A stretch of DNA of 64,000 bases. Source: Bacteroidia bacterium. GTDB lineage: Bacteria > Bacteroidota > Bacteroidia > Flavobacteriales > Flavobacteriaceae. A program made the translations under genes and the position numbers. Below, in pieces: positions 53,402 to 63,050 of the stretch (its first letter is position 1; every line of letters begins with the position of its first letter). Location of the stretch: contig JAUIBW010000021.1 of the NCBI GenBank assembly GCA_030427585.1, forward strand, positions 22,650 through 86,649. Direction: 5' to 3'. The notes beneath the pieces were generated by a model, which worked only from the letters and a program-made list of their open reading frames with translations, had not been told where the DNA came from and did not search any database.

Positions 53402-53893
53402 ATGCAAAGAATATTATTAATCTTAATAATTCTTGTAGTGATAACAGGATGTACAAATGATGACGATAAAGAGTGTTATAACACATATGTTTATTATGAT
53501 ACTGAATTAGATGAGAATGTAACAATAGAAGAAAAAATAAATAACCCTATTATAGGGACATGGCAATTCGAAAAAAAAGAGGTAAATGGCACAAATGTGT
53601 TTTCTCCTACTGAATGTTGCTTGAAATCAAGATACCAATTTATATGCGATGGAGGAGTTATACATGAAACATATATGGTAGACGATTACGGTAATTATAG
53701 CTACAGAACAACAGATCAAGAGTTCTTTAGATGGGAGGATCTCGATAACAAAATGTATGCCTTTACCAGTAAAAGAAAAGGAGAATCCCCTGTAACAATT
53801 AACAGAGAAGTATCTTTTAATGGTAATCAAATGATTTGGATTGAAATTATGAATAGTCCTGCAACCAAACAATATTTTATACGATTAGAGTAA
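53402..53893 (+). CDS. lipocalin-like lipoprotein
   Basis: A 163-residue lipoprotein: IILVVITGC gives the lipobox Cys, followed by an acidic DDDKE tether. The segment NPIIGTWQFEKKEVNG is the usual opening of lipocalin-like domains in Flavobacteria, and the rest alternates strands (YQFICDGGVIHETYM ... EVSFNGNQMIWIEI ... KQYFIRLE). Two neighbouring Cys (ECCLKS) are present. Ligand unknown. First gene of a five-gene plus-strand cluster preceded by the 53-nt motif. Confidence 0.75.
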   Translation: MQRILLILIILVVITGCTNDDDKECYNTYVYYDTELDENVTIEEKINNPIIGTWQFEKKEVNGTNVFSPTECCLKSRYQFICDGGVIHETYMVDDYGNYSYRTTDQEFFRWEDLDNKMYAFTSKRKGESPVTINREVSFNGNQMIWIEIMNSPATKQYFIRLE

Positions 53894-53942
53894 GACTAGG
53901 TAAAAATCGACTTATAGAAATATAAAGACCTAAACAAACAAG

Positions 53943-54302
53943 ATGTGCCAGAAATGTTTTGATAAAGAGTATGAACAATTTTTCTCAATGCAAAAATATG
54001 AAGATATTAAATATACTCTGGAGCGAAAACTGCTGGAACCAGATGGGTTATTTCTTCTCAACACTATAAATAATGACTTGATTTTTTATCAATACAAATG
54101 CAGAAATTGTGATATAGTATGGTATTTATTGATTCCCGAAGAATATGAAGATGGTTTTTTGTTACAACAAAAAGGATACGATAAATTTTGTGATGAATTT
54201 TTAAAATTTAAGAATTGGTATAATTGGGCTAGAATGATTCTATCCTGGATTTTCTACCTTATACTTTTAACTATTTTTATATTTCTCCCTATTGGATGTT
54301 AA
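53943..54302 (+). CDS. hypothetical protein with two Cys pairs and a C-terminal membrane span
   Basis: A 119-residue protein. CQKC at the very N-terminus and CRNC near residue 57 could together bind zinc. A single hydrophobic segment near residues 95-116 (MILSWIFYLILLTIFIFLPIGC) anchors the C-terminus. No family recognised. Its 3' end lies 16 bp before the next ATG. Confidence 0.6.
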   Translation: MCQKCFDKEYEQFFSMQKYEDIKYTLERKLLEPDGLFLLNTINNDLIFYQYKCRNCDIVWYLLIPEEYEDGFLLQQKGYDKFCDEFLKFKNWYNWARMILSWIFYLILLTIFIFLPIGC

Positions 54303-54318
54303 CCAGAATTTTAAATAC

Positions 54319-54948
54319 ATGGAAAAAATAAAGGCATACATACTCATCATCTTTATAACTGTATTAACTTGTTGTGGAATCTTTCTGGGCTATAACAATT
54401 ACCAGAGTAAGAAAAAACCAAGACATTATGAATTAATAAAAGATCTAGAACACAAGCTGGGAGTAATTTATTTTTATAATCTTATAGAAAAAAATCAAAA
54501 TGACTTAGATGAAATTAAAACCTTATTAGAAAACTCTGAAATTGATCAAATCTCTTTTTCTATAGATTTTGGGAGCACCTTTGAAAATGCTAACCTATAC
54601 CTAAAAAGTAATGTTTGGAATGCCTATAAACAGAAGGGAATGTTATCTCAATTTGACATCTATGAATTAGAACTTTTAAATAATGCATATACCGCAAGAG
54701 AAGAACTTATAGAACAAGAAAAATATGTAAACAGATTGATGCGGGAAATAGATGTATTTAGCGAAAAAAAACCTTACGAGCTTAGATATCCATTACGTCT
54801 GCAATTAGAAAAATTACATTTTAAATTGATAGGGTTTAAGGATAAATGTTATTGGGCTCTTCGTGCAATTGACCCTGATAATAAAACGCTTAAAACGGTA
54901 GATTCGTTAGACGGCATAAAATCCTTAAAAAAGAAAGAACAAATATAA
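54319..54948 (+). CDS. hypothetical membrane-anchored protein
   Basis: A 209-residue protein from ATG 54319; the in-frame TTG at 54292 lies within the previous gene and is unlikely. MEKIKAYILIIFITVLTCCGIFLGYNNYQSKKKP is an N-terminal anchor or signal; the mature part is helical and rich in Lys/Glu, with a coiled-coil-like stretch (YTAREELIEQEKYVNRLMREI). No family recognised. Third gene of the unknown cluster. Confidence 0.6.
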   Translation: MEKIKAYILIIFITVLTCCGIFLGYNNYQSKKKPRHYELIKDLEHKLGVIYFYNLIEKNQNDLDEIKTLLENSEIDQISFSIDFGSTFENANLYLKSNVWNAYKQKGMLSQFDIYELELLNNAYTAREELIEQEKYVNRLMREIDVFSEKKPYELRYPLRLQLEKLHFKLIGFKDKCYWALRAIDPDNKTLKTVDSLDGIKSLKKKEQI

Positions 54949-54976
54949 AAGCAAGAAATCAATAAAATATAACAAC

Positions 54977-55723
54977 ATGCCAATTATAACCGTTTCAGAA
55001 GACTATATTTTATATCAACAGCTACAAACCAATGATCTGGTTTGCCCACAAAGTCAAATGCGCGAACCTATGCAATTAGACTTATATTATAAGCATATAT
55101 CCACGTCTATGGCAGATAATATCAAGAAAAAGCCTATGCCTGTTTTTTATAGGCCAGGGGACAGTCTTGAAATTGCCAAAAAAGATTGGACACATGAGAT
55201 GAAACGCTTTGTAGCAGAGCAAATAAAAAAGTATCCCGTTCCTAATGCCGGATTTAGACTCACAACTTTTGGAAAAATATGGATTGGGATCACGGTAGCT
55301 GCGTTTTTAACTGTAGCTGCTATTATTACAAAAATCATATGGTTTGATGCTCCTACTACTAATAACAACAAAGTAGATTTTTTTAGCTTATCGCAACCAG
55401 GAGATCGATACTATGGTAGTTTTTTTGATGAAAATTATCAAGATCATCAACGTAAAGATGCATATACCTGGATACGGGTAGAAACCGTAAATGCCAAGGA
55501 TAGTATTTGTAAAATTCAATTAAGTTCAGAAGTTGGTAAATTAACTTTTGAAACCAAACAAATTGATCATACTCGATTTACCGGAAAAACTTACCTGGCA
55601 AAATTTGAAAAGGACACTGATAAAGTTCTTTTTAGGTCTTTAGACCGTACTTTTATGTTTACATCTTATCCTATGGATAACAAATTTAAAGATTACAAAA
55701 TATCAGCAAAAGAAAACCAATAA
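54977..55723 (+). CDS. hypothetical single-span membrane protein
   Basis: A 248-residue protein with a cytoplasmic N-terminal ~95 residues, one membrane span near 101-121 (IWIGITVAAFLTVAAIITKI) and an extracytoplasmic beta-rich domain of ~120 residues (YYGSFFDENYQDHQ ... DRTFMFTSYPMD). No signal peptide or known domain. The next gene starts 2 bp after its stop, so the two are cotranscribed. Confidence 0.6.
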   Translation: MPIITVSEDYILYQQLQTNDLVCPQSQMREPMQLDLYYKHISTSMADNIKKKPMPVFYRPGDSLEIAKKDWTHEMKRFVAEQIKKYPVPNAGFRLTTFGKIWIGITVAAFLTVAAIITKIIWFDAPTTNNNKVDFFSLSQPGDRYYGSFFDENYQDHQRKDAYTWIRVETVNAKDSICKIQLSSEVGKLTFETKQIDHTRFTGKTYLAKFEKDTDKVLFRSLDRTFMFTSYPMDNKFKDYKISAKENQ

Positions 55724-55725
55724 GT

Positions 55726-56832
55726 ATGCAACTACTTCAAAATCATCCATTCTCACAGCAAAACCCTGTAAAAAAACTAAGTTTTTTTAAAGCGTATTCA
55801 AATCTCCCATTAGGGCAAAATTTTCTGGTATCTGTAGCAGGGTTGCTTTTTTTATTCTTTACAGTCGTACTTATTGCAACCGCTACCAGTGCTTTACATC
55901 CTGACGCAAATACAATCTCTAACCAAACATTAGTAGACAGTACCTTTCTCTATATGCTGATCGGCTGTCTTGTTTTAGGATTATTTGTGTTTTTTTCTAT
56001 TCGTAAAGAACAATATTTGGAAATAAAAGAACAACAAAAATATTATCGTCTAGGGCTTATAAAAAAGTTAAATACACAACAAAGGCAAGCACTTAGATTA
56101 AACCTGGTAGATTCTTATTATTGCGGTCATTGGTCAGAAACTTTAGAACGACTACCGTGTAAAGCTCGGCTGCAAGACAAAACCTTTAAACCCTTAACTT
56201 TTGATCTGAATGATACAAAAGTTTACCAACAAGATTTAAATGAAAATTGGGGGGTTTTGAATAAAACTCAGTATACTAAAATAGTAGAACAACTTTTTGA
56301 AGGCATGCATTCTAAAGGGTTTGCATATTATATACAATCAGAATCAAAAAAAAATATGATAGAACAATTAGCTGGCCTGACACGAAAACCAGAAAGTTAT
56401 ATCCTAGACTGCAATAAAGAACGTAATAAAAAACCAAAAAAACTTATTTGGGGATTTGATCTATGGAGGATTATCCCAATAAGCAGGGATGCTTTTATGG
56501 CTGGATACATTACAGAAGAAGAAGCTTGGAAAAATATCCTAAAGGCATCAGATATTATTTATTATCTCTTTGATAATCATAATGATTTTTATGACAACTA
56601 TCGTTTGGGAAATGCATATTGGTCTAATGATCTCAACATTACAATGGATCGATTAGAACGATGGAAAGAATTTGATGAAAAATGTGATTGGCCTTTAAGA
56701 AAACTGCCCTGGAGTACACCAGAAAATATAGAACTTCCCGACCATATGATAACTGGTTTTGCTGCTTATACAATAAAAGAGAATGATAGAAATGAAACTA
56801 ATACTATTGGTTTTAGAAGAAATAAAGATTAA
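55726..56832 (+). CDS. DUF1266-domain membrane protein
   Basis: A 368-residue protein. Two membrane spans lie near 37-57 and 71-90; the cytoplasmic C-terminal region has the DUF1266 pattern: ENWGVLNKTQYTKIVEQLFEGMHSKG, then IWGFDLWRIIPISRDAFMAGYITEEEAWKNILKASDII and DFYDNYRLGNAYW. DUF1266 proteins are widespread but uncharacterised; several sit near polymorphic-toxin or secretion loci in other bacteria, which is weak context. Last gene of the cluster, 2 bp after the previous one. Confidence 0.72.
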   Translation: MQLLQNHPFSQQNPVKKLSFFKAYSNLPLGQNFLVSVAGLLFLFFTVVLIATATSALHPDANTISNQTLVDSTFLYMLIGCLVLGLFVFFSIRKEQYLEIKEQQKYYRLGLIKKLNTQQRQALRLNLVDSYYCGHWSETLERLPCKARLQDKTFKPLTFDLNDTKVYQQDLNENWGVLNKTQYTKIVEQLFEGMHSKGFAYYIQSESKKNMIEQLAGLTRKPESYILDCNKERNKKPKKLIWGFDLWRIIPISRDAFMAGYITEEEAWKNILKASDIIYYLFDNHNDFYDNYRLGNAYWSNDLNITMDRLERWKEFDEKCDWPLRKLPWSTPENIELPDHMITGFAAYTIKENDRNETNTIGFRRNKD

Positions 56833-57037
56833 TGATTAACATTTTATCTGTATAAATCTAAAGTAGGATAATAAAGTAAAAAATATGAGAAAATTTGTAG
56901 TATTATGAAAACACCTATTAAACAAAAAAAACCTGCCTATTTACTAATTGTAAAATAGAATGTAGTGTCCCTTCCTATTTCATTTTCTAACCAAATTTCT
57001 ATTTTTGGATTGATGCAAAGTTCACTAAAAAATAAAA

Positions 57038-57070
57038 AATCGATACCCTATTTGTTTTATAGTATCGATT
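57038..57070. terminator. terminator downstream of the minus-strand secreted protein gene
   Basis: A 9-bp perfect stem, AATCGATAC (57038-57046) with GTATCGATT (57062-57070). CTTTTTTA follows on the plus strand and TTTTATTTTTTAG on the minus strand, so it can act both ways. Confidence 0.7.
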
Positions 57071-57094
57071 CTTTTTTAGATAAGTATGATCATT

Positions 57095-57721
57095 CTATCT
57101 ATTTTGCTGAAGTGCATCGTATATATTAACTGGTAAAAAATGGTGTCTCTGTTCATTATTTTCACCATTAGATGCAGCATATAAATCTCTAAAATATTTC
57201 ACTGCGCCAACAGAATAATTTATTTTTTCTATCCATTTATAAAAATCTTCTTCTTTTTTATCTGTGTTAACATACTCAAATACTGTCCCTTTTAGTTTCT
57301 CTAAACCATTATCAGTAAAGACAGGACGAGAAGGCAGTTTTTTAAATTCTCCTTCTTTAACCCCGAGTAAGTTTTCGATCCATTGCAAATCTGTTTGGTA
57401 TTGCTTAATCAATTTATTCTCTAAAGAGTGATATAATTCATCCTCGAATACAATCCTAAGGGTACTTCTTTTACCAATCAGATCACCAGTCTTAAAAGTA
57501 AGACTGTTATTAATTCCTAAATGAAATTGTCCATCATTATTACTTTCTTCCAAAACTATCGTAAAAGGTATACCATTAAGGCTTCTCACTTCAAACTCCT
57601 GATCACTTATAGGTTGAATAGAAACAAGCTCATTTTGTGCATTCGCTTGCATAAAAAAGCAAGACATCACTAGCATAAGTACTATTTTCTTTAGGTTCTG
57701 TATGTTTATTTTGTAGATCAT
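57095..57721 (-). CDS. hypothetical secreted protein
   Basis: A 208-residue protein with a signal peptide ending near residue 29 (CFFMQANAQ). The mature part begins with beta strands (FEVRSLNGIPFTIVLEE) and continues helical with a C-terminal Asn/Gln/His tail. No domain recognised. Single gene followed by a clear terminator. Confidence 0.65.
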   Translation of the reverse strand: MIYKINIQNLKKIVLMLVMSCFFMQANAQNELVSIQPISDQEFEVRSLNGIPFTIVLEESNNDGQFHLGINNSLTFKTGDLIGKRSTLRIVFEDELYHSLENKLIKQYQTDLQWIENLLGVKEGEFKKLPSRPVFTDNGLEKLKGTVFEYVNTDKKEEDFYKWIEKINYSVGAVKYFRDLYAASNGENNEQRHHFLPVNIYDALQQNR

Positions 57722-57845
57722 GGCAAATTATTTTAGGTGTTCAAATTTATAATTTCATAAGCTGTTTTCAAAACTCTAACAATATTGATTTGTTATTATT
57801 TTAAAAGTTGGCTTAATAGGGCTACTATTTTTAACATAACATATA

Positions 57846-58346
57846 TCATGCCACAGAATTTAAGGTGCTTTTCATAAAGCAGTATAGCTTCTGCATTTCC
57901 TTTTTACCCGCTTGTTTTCCTAAGCGACCAGCAAAGTAAAGTACAAACCAGGTTATAAGAAGAAAAAACATAGTGAGTATAGGAAATAAATACGATTTAT
58001 TCAGGCGTATGTTAACATATATCCAAACCAGGGCACCGATAAATAATGTTGCCACTACAAAATGTAGAAACATAAAAAGTGTCCATACCGTAGGACTGGG
58101 GCCAAAAAGACCTTTGAGCTTTGGTTGGTTTTCATTAACGTCATAAATTTCGAGATGAAGTTGGGGTGACCAGAAGTGTTGTTCTTTTTTAGGAATACGT
58201 ATAAAAACATGATGATCTACCCGACTTACTTTAAAATCCTGACAAGTCTTTCCCATTTTTTCAAAAGCTTTAAGTGCTTTTTCTGATGGCATATCTAAAT
58301 CCTGAAAAAACCGGGGACGTAAAACAATATCATTTGAGATTTCCAT
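57846..58346 (-). CDS. hypothetical protein with two membrane spans
   Basis: A 166-residue protein. An N-terminal soluble domain (about 1-80, alpha/beta, VDHHVFIRIPKKEQHFWSP) is followed by two hydrophobic segments near 86-112 and 117-138 and a short basic cytoplasmic tail. The last residues lack a clear motif. Family not recognised; no operon partner within 125 bp. Confidence 0.6.
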   Translation of the reverse strand: MEISNDIVLRPRFFQDLDMPSEKALKAFEKMGKTCQDFKVSRVDHHVFIRIPKKEQHFWSPQLHLEIYDVNENQPKLKGLFGPSPTVWTLFMFLHFVVATLFIGALVWIYVNIRLNKSYLFPILTMFFLLITWFVLYFAGRLGKQAGKKEMQKLYCFMKSTLNSVA

Positions 58347-58478
58347 AGATGCATTTAAGCATCAATGTTACCATATTTTTTAATTTCTATTACTGATTTT
58401 TATCAGTTTTAGAAAACTCAATATGAATCTATTAGCACTATAAGATAAATCCAGATGGTATGATTGCAATATACCCCT

Positions 58479-58943
58479 TTAGGAGATTCCTTTCATAGTG
58501 AGTAATGTCGTTACCCAAACAATAACAGAAGAGAAAAATATACCTACGCTATTCGCAATAAAAGCTTTTCGTTTTTTAACTTTAAATAAATACGTAGCAA
58601 TACTTCCTGCATACACACCTGTACCAGGAATTGGAATCATAACAAATAAAAGAAGTCCCCAAAATCCATGCTTTTGAATTTTACTCCCTGATCCTAACTT
58701 TGCTCTTCGTGCTACATATATAGCAGATTTTTTATAAAATGTCCATCTTAGCAAATAAGTATTCATCCTTTCTAAAAAAAACATCATTAGAGGAAATACC
58801 AATACATTAGAAAAAAAACATAACACAAATACCAAATAGATATTTAATCCACTAAGTATACCATAAGGAATCCCAACCTTAGCCTCACCAAAAGGAGAAA
58901 TACTCCACAAAACAGCTATAATAATATCCTTAACCACAAACAA
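58479..58943 (-). CDS. small multidrug-export (COG2426-like) membrane protein
   Basis: A 154-residue hydrophobic protein with four to five spans. The hallmarks PFGEAKVGIPYGI near the N-terminus and KHGFWGLLLFVMIPIPGTGVYAGSIATYL match the 'putative small multidrug export protein' family (DedA-like fold); transport of drugs has not been shown for most members. The only available starts are non-ATG (TTG at 58943 or GTG at 58937); the family motif begins about 17 residues later, so either is acceptable. Confidence 0.78.
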   Translation of the reverse strand: MFVVKDIIIAVLWSISPFGEAKVGIPYGILSGLNIYLVFVLCFFSNVLVFPLMMFFLERMNTYLLRWTFYKKSAIYVARRAKLGSGSKIQKHGFWGLLLFVMIPIPGTGVYAGSIATYLFKVKKRKAFIANSVGIFFSSVIVWVTTLLTMKGIS

Positions 58944-59056
58944 TTTTTCTTACAGTTTGCAAAGGTAATGTTCTAAATGGTTTGTACCATAATTTTAAAT
59001 CTTAAAAAAGGTCTAAATTAGGGTTATAGTTCTGATTTTAACAATAAAGCTCTTTT

Positions 59057-60820
59057 TTATGGTTTCAACAGCTTGGGTTCCAGCCATAAATATCCTATAC
59101 CCAATAAAAACAGAAGATAAAAACCTAAAAGTGGTATCAGCCGTATTGTATGATTGTGAAGTATTTTATTCTTCAACGATTTTTTATAACGTCTCTTATT
59201 TTCTTCAATAGTTTTATACAACATTTGTGATCTCCAATGAGAGGTATCTGCCACAAAATACTCAAACACTTTTGTTGTATCCTGTTCTATAAATTGGGTA
59301 TTCCATCCAAAATCTCTTGGATAAGTAATCCCTTTCCAGAGGTTTACTATATTAATATCGCTACGCATCGAAATACTGTATTCCTTACTGGTTTTGACTA
59401 TTGGTTTTGGTATTAGTGTTCTTACCTCAAAATTAAAAGGGTGGTCTTTATACGCAATTATTGATGTTGCTCTCCATTCTACCTGTGGAGTTTCTTTACG
59501 ACTTAAATTAGTTATGAGTTTAGACCATATTTGTTGATAATCATTAGTATGACCATCTAATACTAACTCATATGTATTTTCTAAAACCGTAGTTCCAACT
59601 TTACCTTTTCCGATATGTTTATACCCAGATATGATCTTAGTATTAGATTTAGTATGAATACGCTGCAACAGAAATTCGTCTTTAAAAACAAAAGCATGTT
59701 TAGAAAGCTTAATTTTCGTTTCATCGTCTAATCGGATTTCTGTGTTTTTTTCTGAAGTAAAATTAAAAGCCTCGAAATCTTTTGAAGATCTAAAAAAATT
59801 AGAATCTGGCTGAATAAAAACCCCTAGACCATTTTCTTTTACCGAATTCTTTATAGCAATACGTGATGCTTTTCCCAGGTTTCTTAACGAATTAGCATCA
59901 ATAATAATAAGGTCAAAAGATTCTAAATTCTTTTTAGAGAAAGCTCCCATAGGCATTCTTTCCATATTAAAATACTCGAACTTATATCTTCCTTTCGTGA
60001 TCTGGCTCCTTACCAGTACTTGGTGCCCCATTTCTGCCAGATAGTTTTTAAGGTACTTGGTTTCAAAAGTTGGAAAACCATTTATCACTACTATTTTTAA
60101 CGGAGTAGAATCCTTTACAATTAAAGGAATAGGGTCTGTAGATAAAATTTTTCCTAAACTATCTTTTTCGACTAATGAAAAGAGGTAATTGCCTTTTATA
60201 TTAAGGTTTGTTGTCAATTCAAATTTTTGTTGTTCTGCGAATTGTAAAGAGACAGAATCTAAACCTGCTCCTCCCGGTCCTTCTAATATAAGTCTATGCC
60301 CATTTTGAGGATTCGCATATAATCCTGCAAACACCAGTTGTTTACCAACGGTATTTTTATAATCGTATCTAAATCTAATTACCCCGGAAGGAGTTTTTCT
60401 CTCCAGGTAGCTAACATTATAATTATCTAATTGCCAAAGGTCATAAGGTTTCACACCATACCCCAATACAAAAACAGAATCCGGAGGGTCTACACCCTCA
60501 AAAATAGGATGATTAGCCTTGTACTTATATTGTTTTAGTTTTTTATGAATTCTCGTTAGGCTATCTAATTGTTCTTTATCATAGCCCTCGGTAAGCAAAA
60601 CCATTTTGTTTGTGGTTGTATGGGTGGTAGAAATTGCAGGTTTTAATGCTATAATAGCGAGTGAAGCCATTGCCAAAAAGGCTATTGTGATTTTTATCCA
60701 AAATCTACGTTTCCCAAACTCAGGCCATTCTTTCCATATAAAAACAAACCATAGTATTATACCGCCAATACCAATTTGCCATATCCAAGTATCATTTAGA
60801 AAAATTATTTGATCAATCAT
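59057..60820 (-). CDS. large membrane protein of the BatA/DUF4175-like operon, unknown function
   Basis: A 587-residue protein. Two spans near residues 12-30 and 42-62, a long extracytoplasmic region with beta-sandwich and Rossmann-like parts (about 240-330: LKIVVINGFPTFETKYLKNYLAEMGHQVLV ... FDLIIIDANSL), and a C-terminal span near 563-580. The middle resembles the glutamine-amidotransferase-like fold seen in proteins that follow VWA/BatA genes, without catalytic residues that I can identify. It overlaps the upstream gene by 8 bp and is the last gene of the operon visible here. Confidence 0.65.
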   Translation of the reverse strand: MIDQIIFLNDTWIWQIGIGGIILWFVFIWKEWPEFGKRRFWIKITIAFLAMASLAIIALKPAISTTHTTTNKMVLLTEGYDKEQLDSLTRIHKKLKQYKYKANHPIFEGVDPPDSVFVLGYGVKPYDLWQLDNYNVSYLERKTPSGVIRFRYDYKNTVGKQLVFAGLYANPQNGHRLILEGPGGAGLDSVSLQFAEQQKFELTTNLNIKGNYLFSLVEKDSLGKILSTDPIPLIVKDSTPLKIVVINGFPTFETKYLKNYLAEMGHQVLVRSQITKGRYKFEYFNMERMPMGAFSKKNLESFDLIIIDANSLRNLGKASRIAIKNSVKENGLGVFIQPDSNFFRSSKDFEAFNFTSEKNTEIRLDDETKIKLSKHAFVFKDEFLLQRIHTKSNTKIISGYKHIGKGKVGTTVLENTYELVLDGHTNDYQQIWSKLITNLSRKETPQVEWRATSIIAYKDHPFNFEVRTLIPKPIVKTSKEYSISMRSDINIVNLWKGITYPRDFGWNTQFIEQDTTKVFEYFVADTSHWRSQMLYKTIEENKRRYKKSLKNKILHNHTIRLIPLLGFYLLFLLGIGYLWLEPKLLKP

Positions 60821-63050
60821 GAATTTGAAGCTCTTTTAGTAGTAATTCATTAATCTCACCTGTTAGTACTTTCTTTTTAGATGGATTGGGTTGCAACTCG
60901 GGAAGCACGTAGAACAAGCCTCTTTGTACTTCGATCAAAATTGAACGTGATATAGCTCTTTCTTCGGTAATTTGTTTTAACTGTTGTAAGGTTTTTAAAT
61001 ATTTCCCAGGGTCTTCAATAGCTTTGGTTGCCAGTTCGTTTCCTGCCTGTTTAAAAAGGAGCCTATCTTCATCGGTAAGTACCTCTTTATTAGATATTAA
61101 TTGCTCAAGCCTTAAAACAGTTCTATAAATAGACGGATATAATTCTGGAAGTTGTAATTCTTCTTTTTTTCTAAAATTAGACACTTCGTCAATTTTACCA
61201 GTAAGTCTTTTATCTTCTTTAATCGGTGGAGGGTCAAAACCAATACGGTGTACATAGACTCGGGCACTATTTTTAATTTCCTGAATCAATTTAAGTGCTT
61301 TATATTGATAAGGTAAAGACTTTTCTGGAGTATACAATCGTAAATATAACTCGGCATCCCACATTTCATTTAAAGCTTGTCGTAATTTACTTTTTAAAGA
61401 TTGCGTAAAAAGCGTTGACTCTTCGGGGTCGTCATGATTATGCAAGTACTCATGTAAAGGGTCATTTCCTTTTTCATCATCCTCTTCTTCTTCATGAGGT
61501 ACCAGATTATGTTCATTTTCATGATCATGATCATGTGTATATGCTGCTAATGGATCGTTTTCTTTTTCATGACCTTCATCATCATGTTCATCTTCCTCTT
61601 CAGGAATTGCTGTATTTTCCTGTGTTGCTGGTCCAAATTCTGATTCATCTCCCATAAATTCTCCGTACTTAAGACGTAATACTTTTTGATCAAACCCTAA
61701 TTCATTACTTTTAAATTTGAAGTCTTTTTCTGATAATTTTGATTTATCCTTAATCAGTTTTTCTGTATCAATAATCAATTGGCGCTGACTTCTGAAATAA
61801 TCTGGCATTAAATCTACTCCCATTGTTCCTTCTACGGCAAACCTATCCGAAATAGTATCTTTTATAACCGCAAAAAAGGTTTCGCTTCTAGAAATGTTAG
61901 GCCTGGGGTGTTTAAGATCTAGTGCTTCAATATAAAAATAAAGTTCATCCCCCGGTTCCATATTCATTTGATCCAGATCTATATTTTTTGATAAGCTTAG
62001 GTTTTTCTGCCCCCTAGAAAATTTGCTGTCAAAACTTAATTTTTCCTCTCTAAACTTAACAGATTCACCAGATCCTTTACTTACCGTCGCTATGATATAT
62101 GTTTCAGCAATACCAAAATCATCGGTAACAGAGGTTGTGAATGCTATTCTTTTGTTTTCTTCATAAGAAAAAGAAGTGAATTGTTTTAAATCAGTAATTT
62201 TTATATCCGGCTTTTTATCTTTTACAACTTCAATCGAATACAATTCAGAAGTATACGAAGTCTCCTGCATATCTGTAAATTTGAAATTGTAGAATCCCGA
62301 TGTATTCAAAACTGAAGTTCTTACATATCCATTATCAGTCAATTTCATAGGATAGCTATTTCCCATACTTTCCATAGATACACTTCTAACTTCAGTATCA
62401 AATGTTATTCGCCATGATAATCGTGATCCTTCTACTGCTTTTATTTCCATTTTTGAAGTTTCAACAGAAGGTTTTCCTGTATAGGCAGGGTATTGTATAG
62501 TCAATAATTGACTTTCTAATTTAGGTTGTCGGGTAGTCGTTGTAGAATCTATAGATTTAAAAATTATGGTATCTGGACGTACTTCCTTATGTTGTGACCA
62601 TTGTAAATGATCAAGAATATCATATCTATACCCCATAAAACCAACCAGCGCACATAAAATCATTACTATACAAGCTCTGGATAAATGATGAGGAGGTTTG
62701 ATCGTTTTTAATTTTTCGACGAGTTCTTTTCCTACCCTATATTGTTGCAATTTTGCCAAATCTGACAGTTGTTCTTTAGGTAGTAGCAAAAGACCTGTAC
62801 TATACTCTGCAACATCGAGATGTTGATCAATATAACTACTCACCGTTTTTAAATCAGGTTTCCAGGGTTTCACAAAAATTACAATCAGTAAAGCAATTAA
62901 TATCAAAGTAGCAATTGAAAAAATAAGATTAAAGAACAAAAAATATATAAGAATAGCGGGGCCTAATGCATAGAGTAAAACCTCTAACCAAAGCATGAGA
63001 TGCCAACGCTTTTTAAACCCAATCAATATTTTACCACCAGATGCCATCAT
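60813..63050 (-). CDS. DUF4175-like membrane protein with His/Asp/Glu-rich insert
   Basis: A 745-residue protein. Three spans in the first ~150 residues (near 18-36, 40-60, 125-142), then a long extracytoplasmic part containing Ig-like strands and, near residues 483-547, an acidic His-rich insert with two related NDPL..Y.H.HD units that could bind metal. The C-terminal ~200 residues are helical (LRQALNEMWDAELYLRLYTPEKSLPYQYKALKLIQEIK). The architecture matches DUF4175-type proteins of the Bacteroidetes aerotolerance (Bat) clusters. It overlaps the BatA-like gene by 4 bp and the next gene by 8 bp, so all three are tightly coupled. Confidence 0.7.
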   Translation of the reverse strand: MMASGGKILIGFKKRWHLMLWLEVLLYALGPAILIYFLFFNLIFSIATLILIALLIVIFVKPWKPDLKTVSSYIDQHLDVAEYSTGLLLLPKEQLSDLAKLQQYRVGKELVEKLKTIKPPHHLSRACIVMILCALVGFMGYRYDILDHLQWSQHKEVRPDTIIFKSIDSTTTTRQPKLESQLLTIQYPAYTGKPSVETSKMEIKAVEGSRLSWRITFDTEVRSVSMESMGNSYPMKLTDNGYVRTSVLNTSGFYNFKFTDMQETSYTSELYSIEVVKDKKPDIKITDLKQFTSFSYEENKRIAFTTSVTDDFGIAETYIIATVSKGSGESVKFREEKLSFDSKFSRGQKNLSLSKNIDLDQMNMEPGDELYFYIEALDLKHPRPNISRSETFFAVIKDTISDRFAVEGTMGVDLMPDYFRSQRQLIIDTEKLIKDKSKLSEKDFKFKSNELGFDQKVLRLKYGEFMGDESEFGPATQENTAIPEEEDEHDDEGHEKENDPLAAYTHDHDHENEHNLVPHEEEEDDEKGNDPLHEYLHNHDDPEESTLFTQSLKSKLRQALNEMWDAELYLRLYTPEKSLPYQYKALKLIQEIKNSARVYVHRIGFDPPPIKEDKRLTGKIDEVSNFRKKEELQLPELYPSIYRTVLRLEQLISNKEVLTDEDRLLFKQAGNELATKAIEDPGKYLKTLQQLKQITEERAISRSILIEVQRGLFYVLPELQPNPSKKKVLTGEINELLLKELQIHD

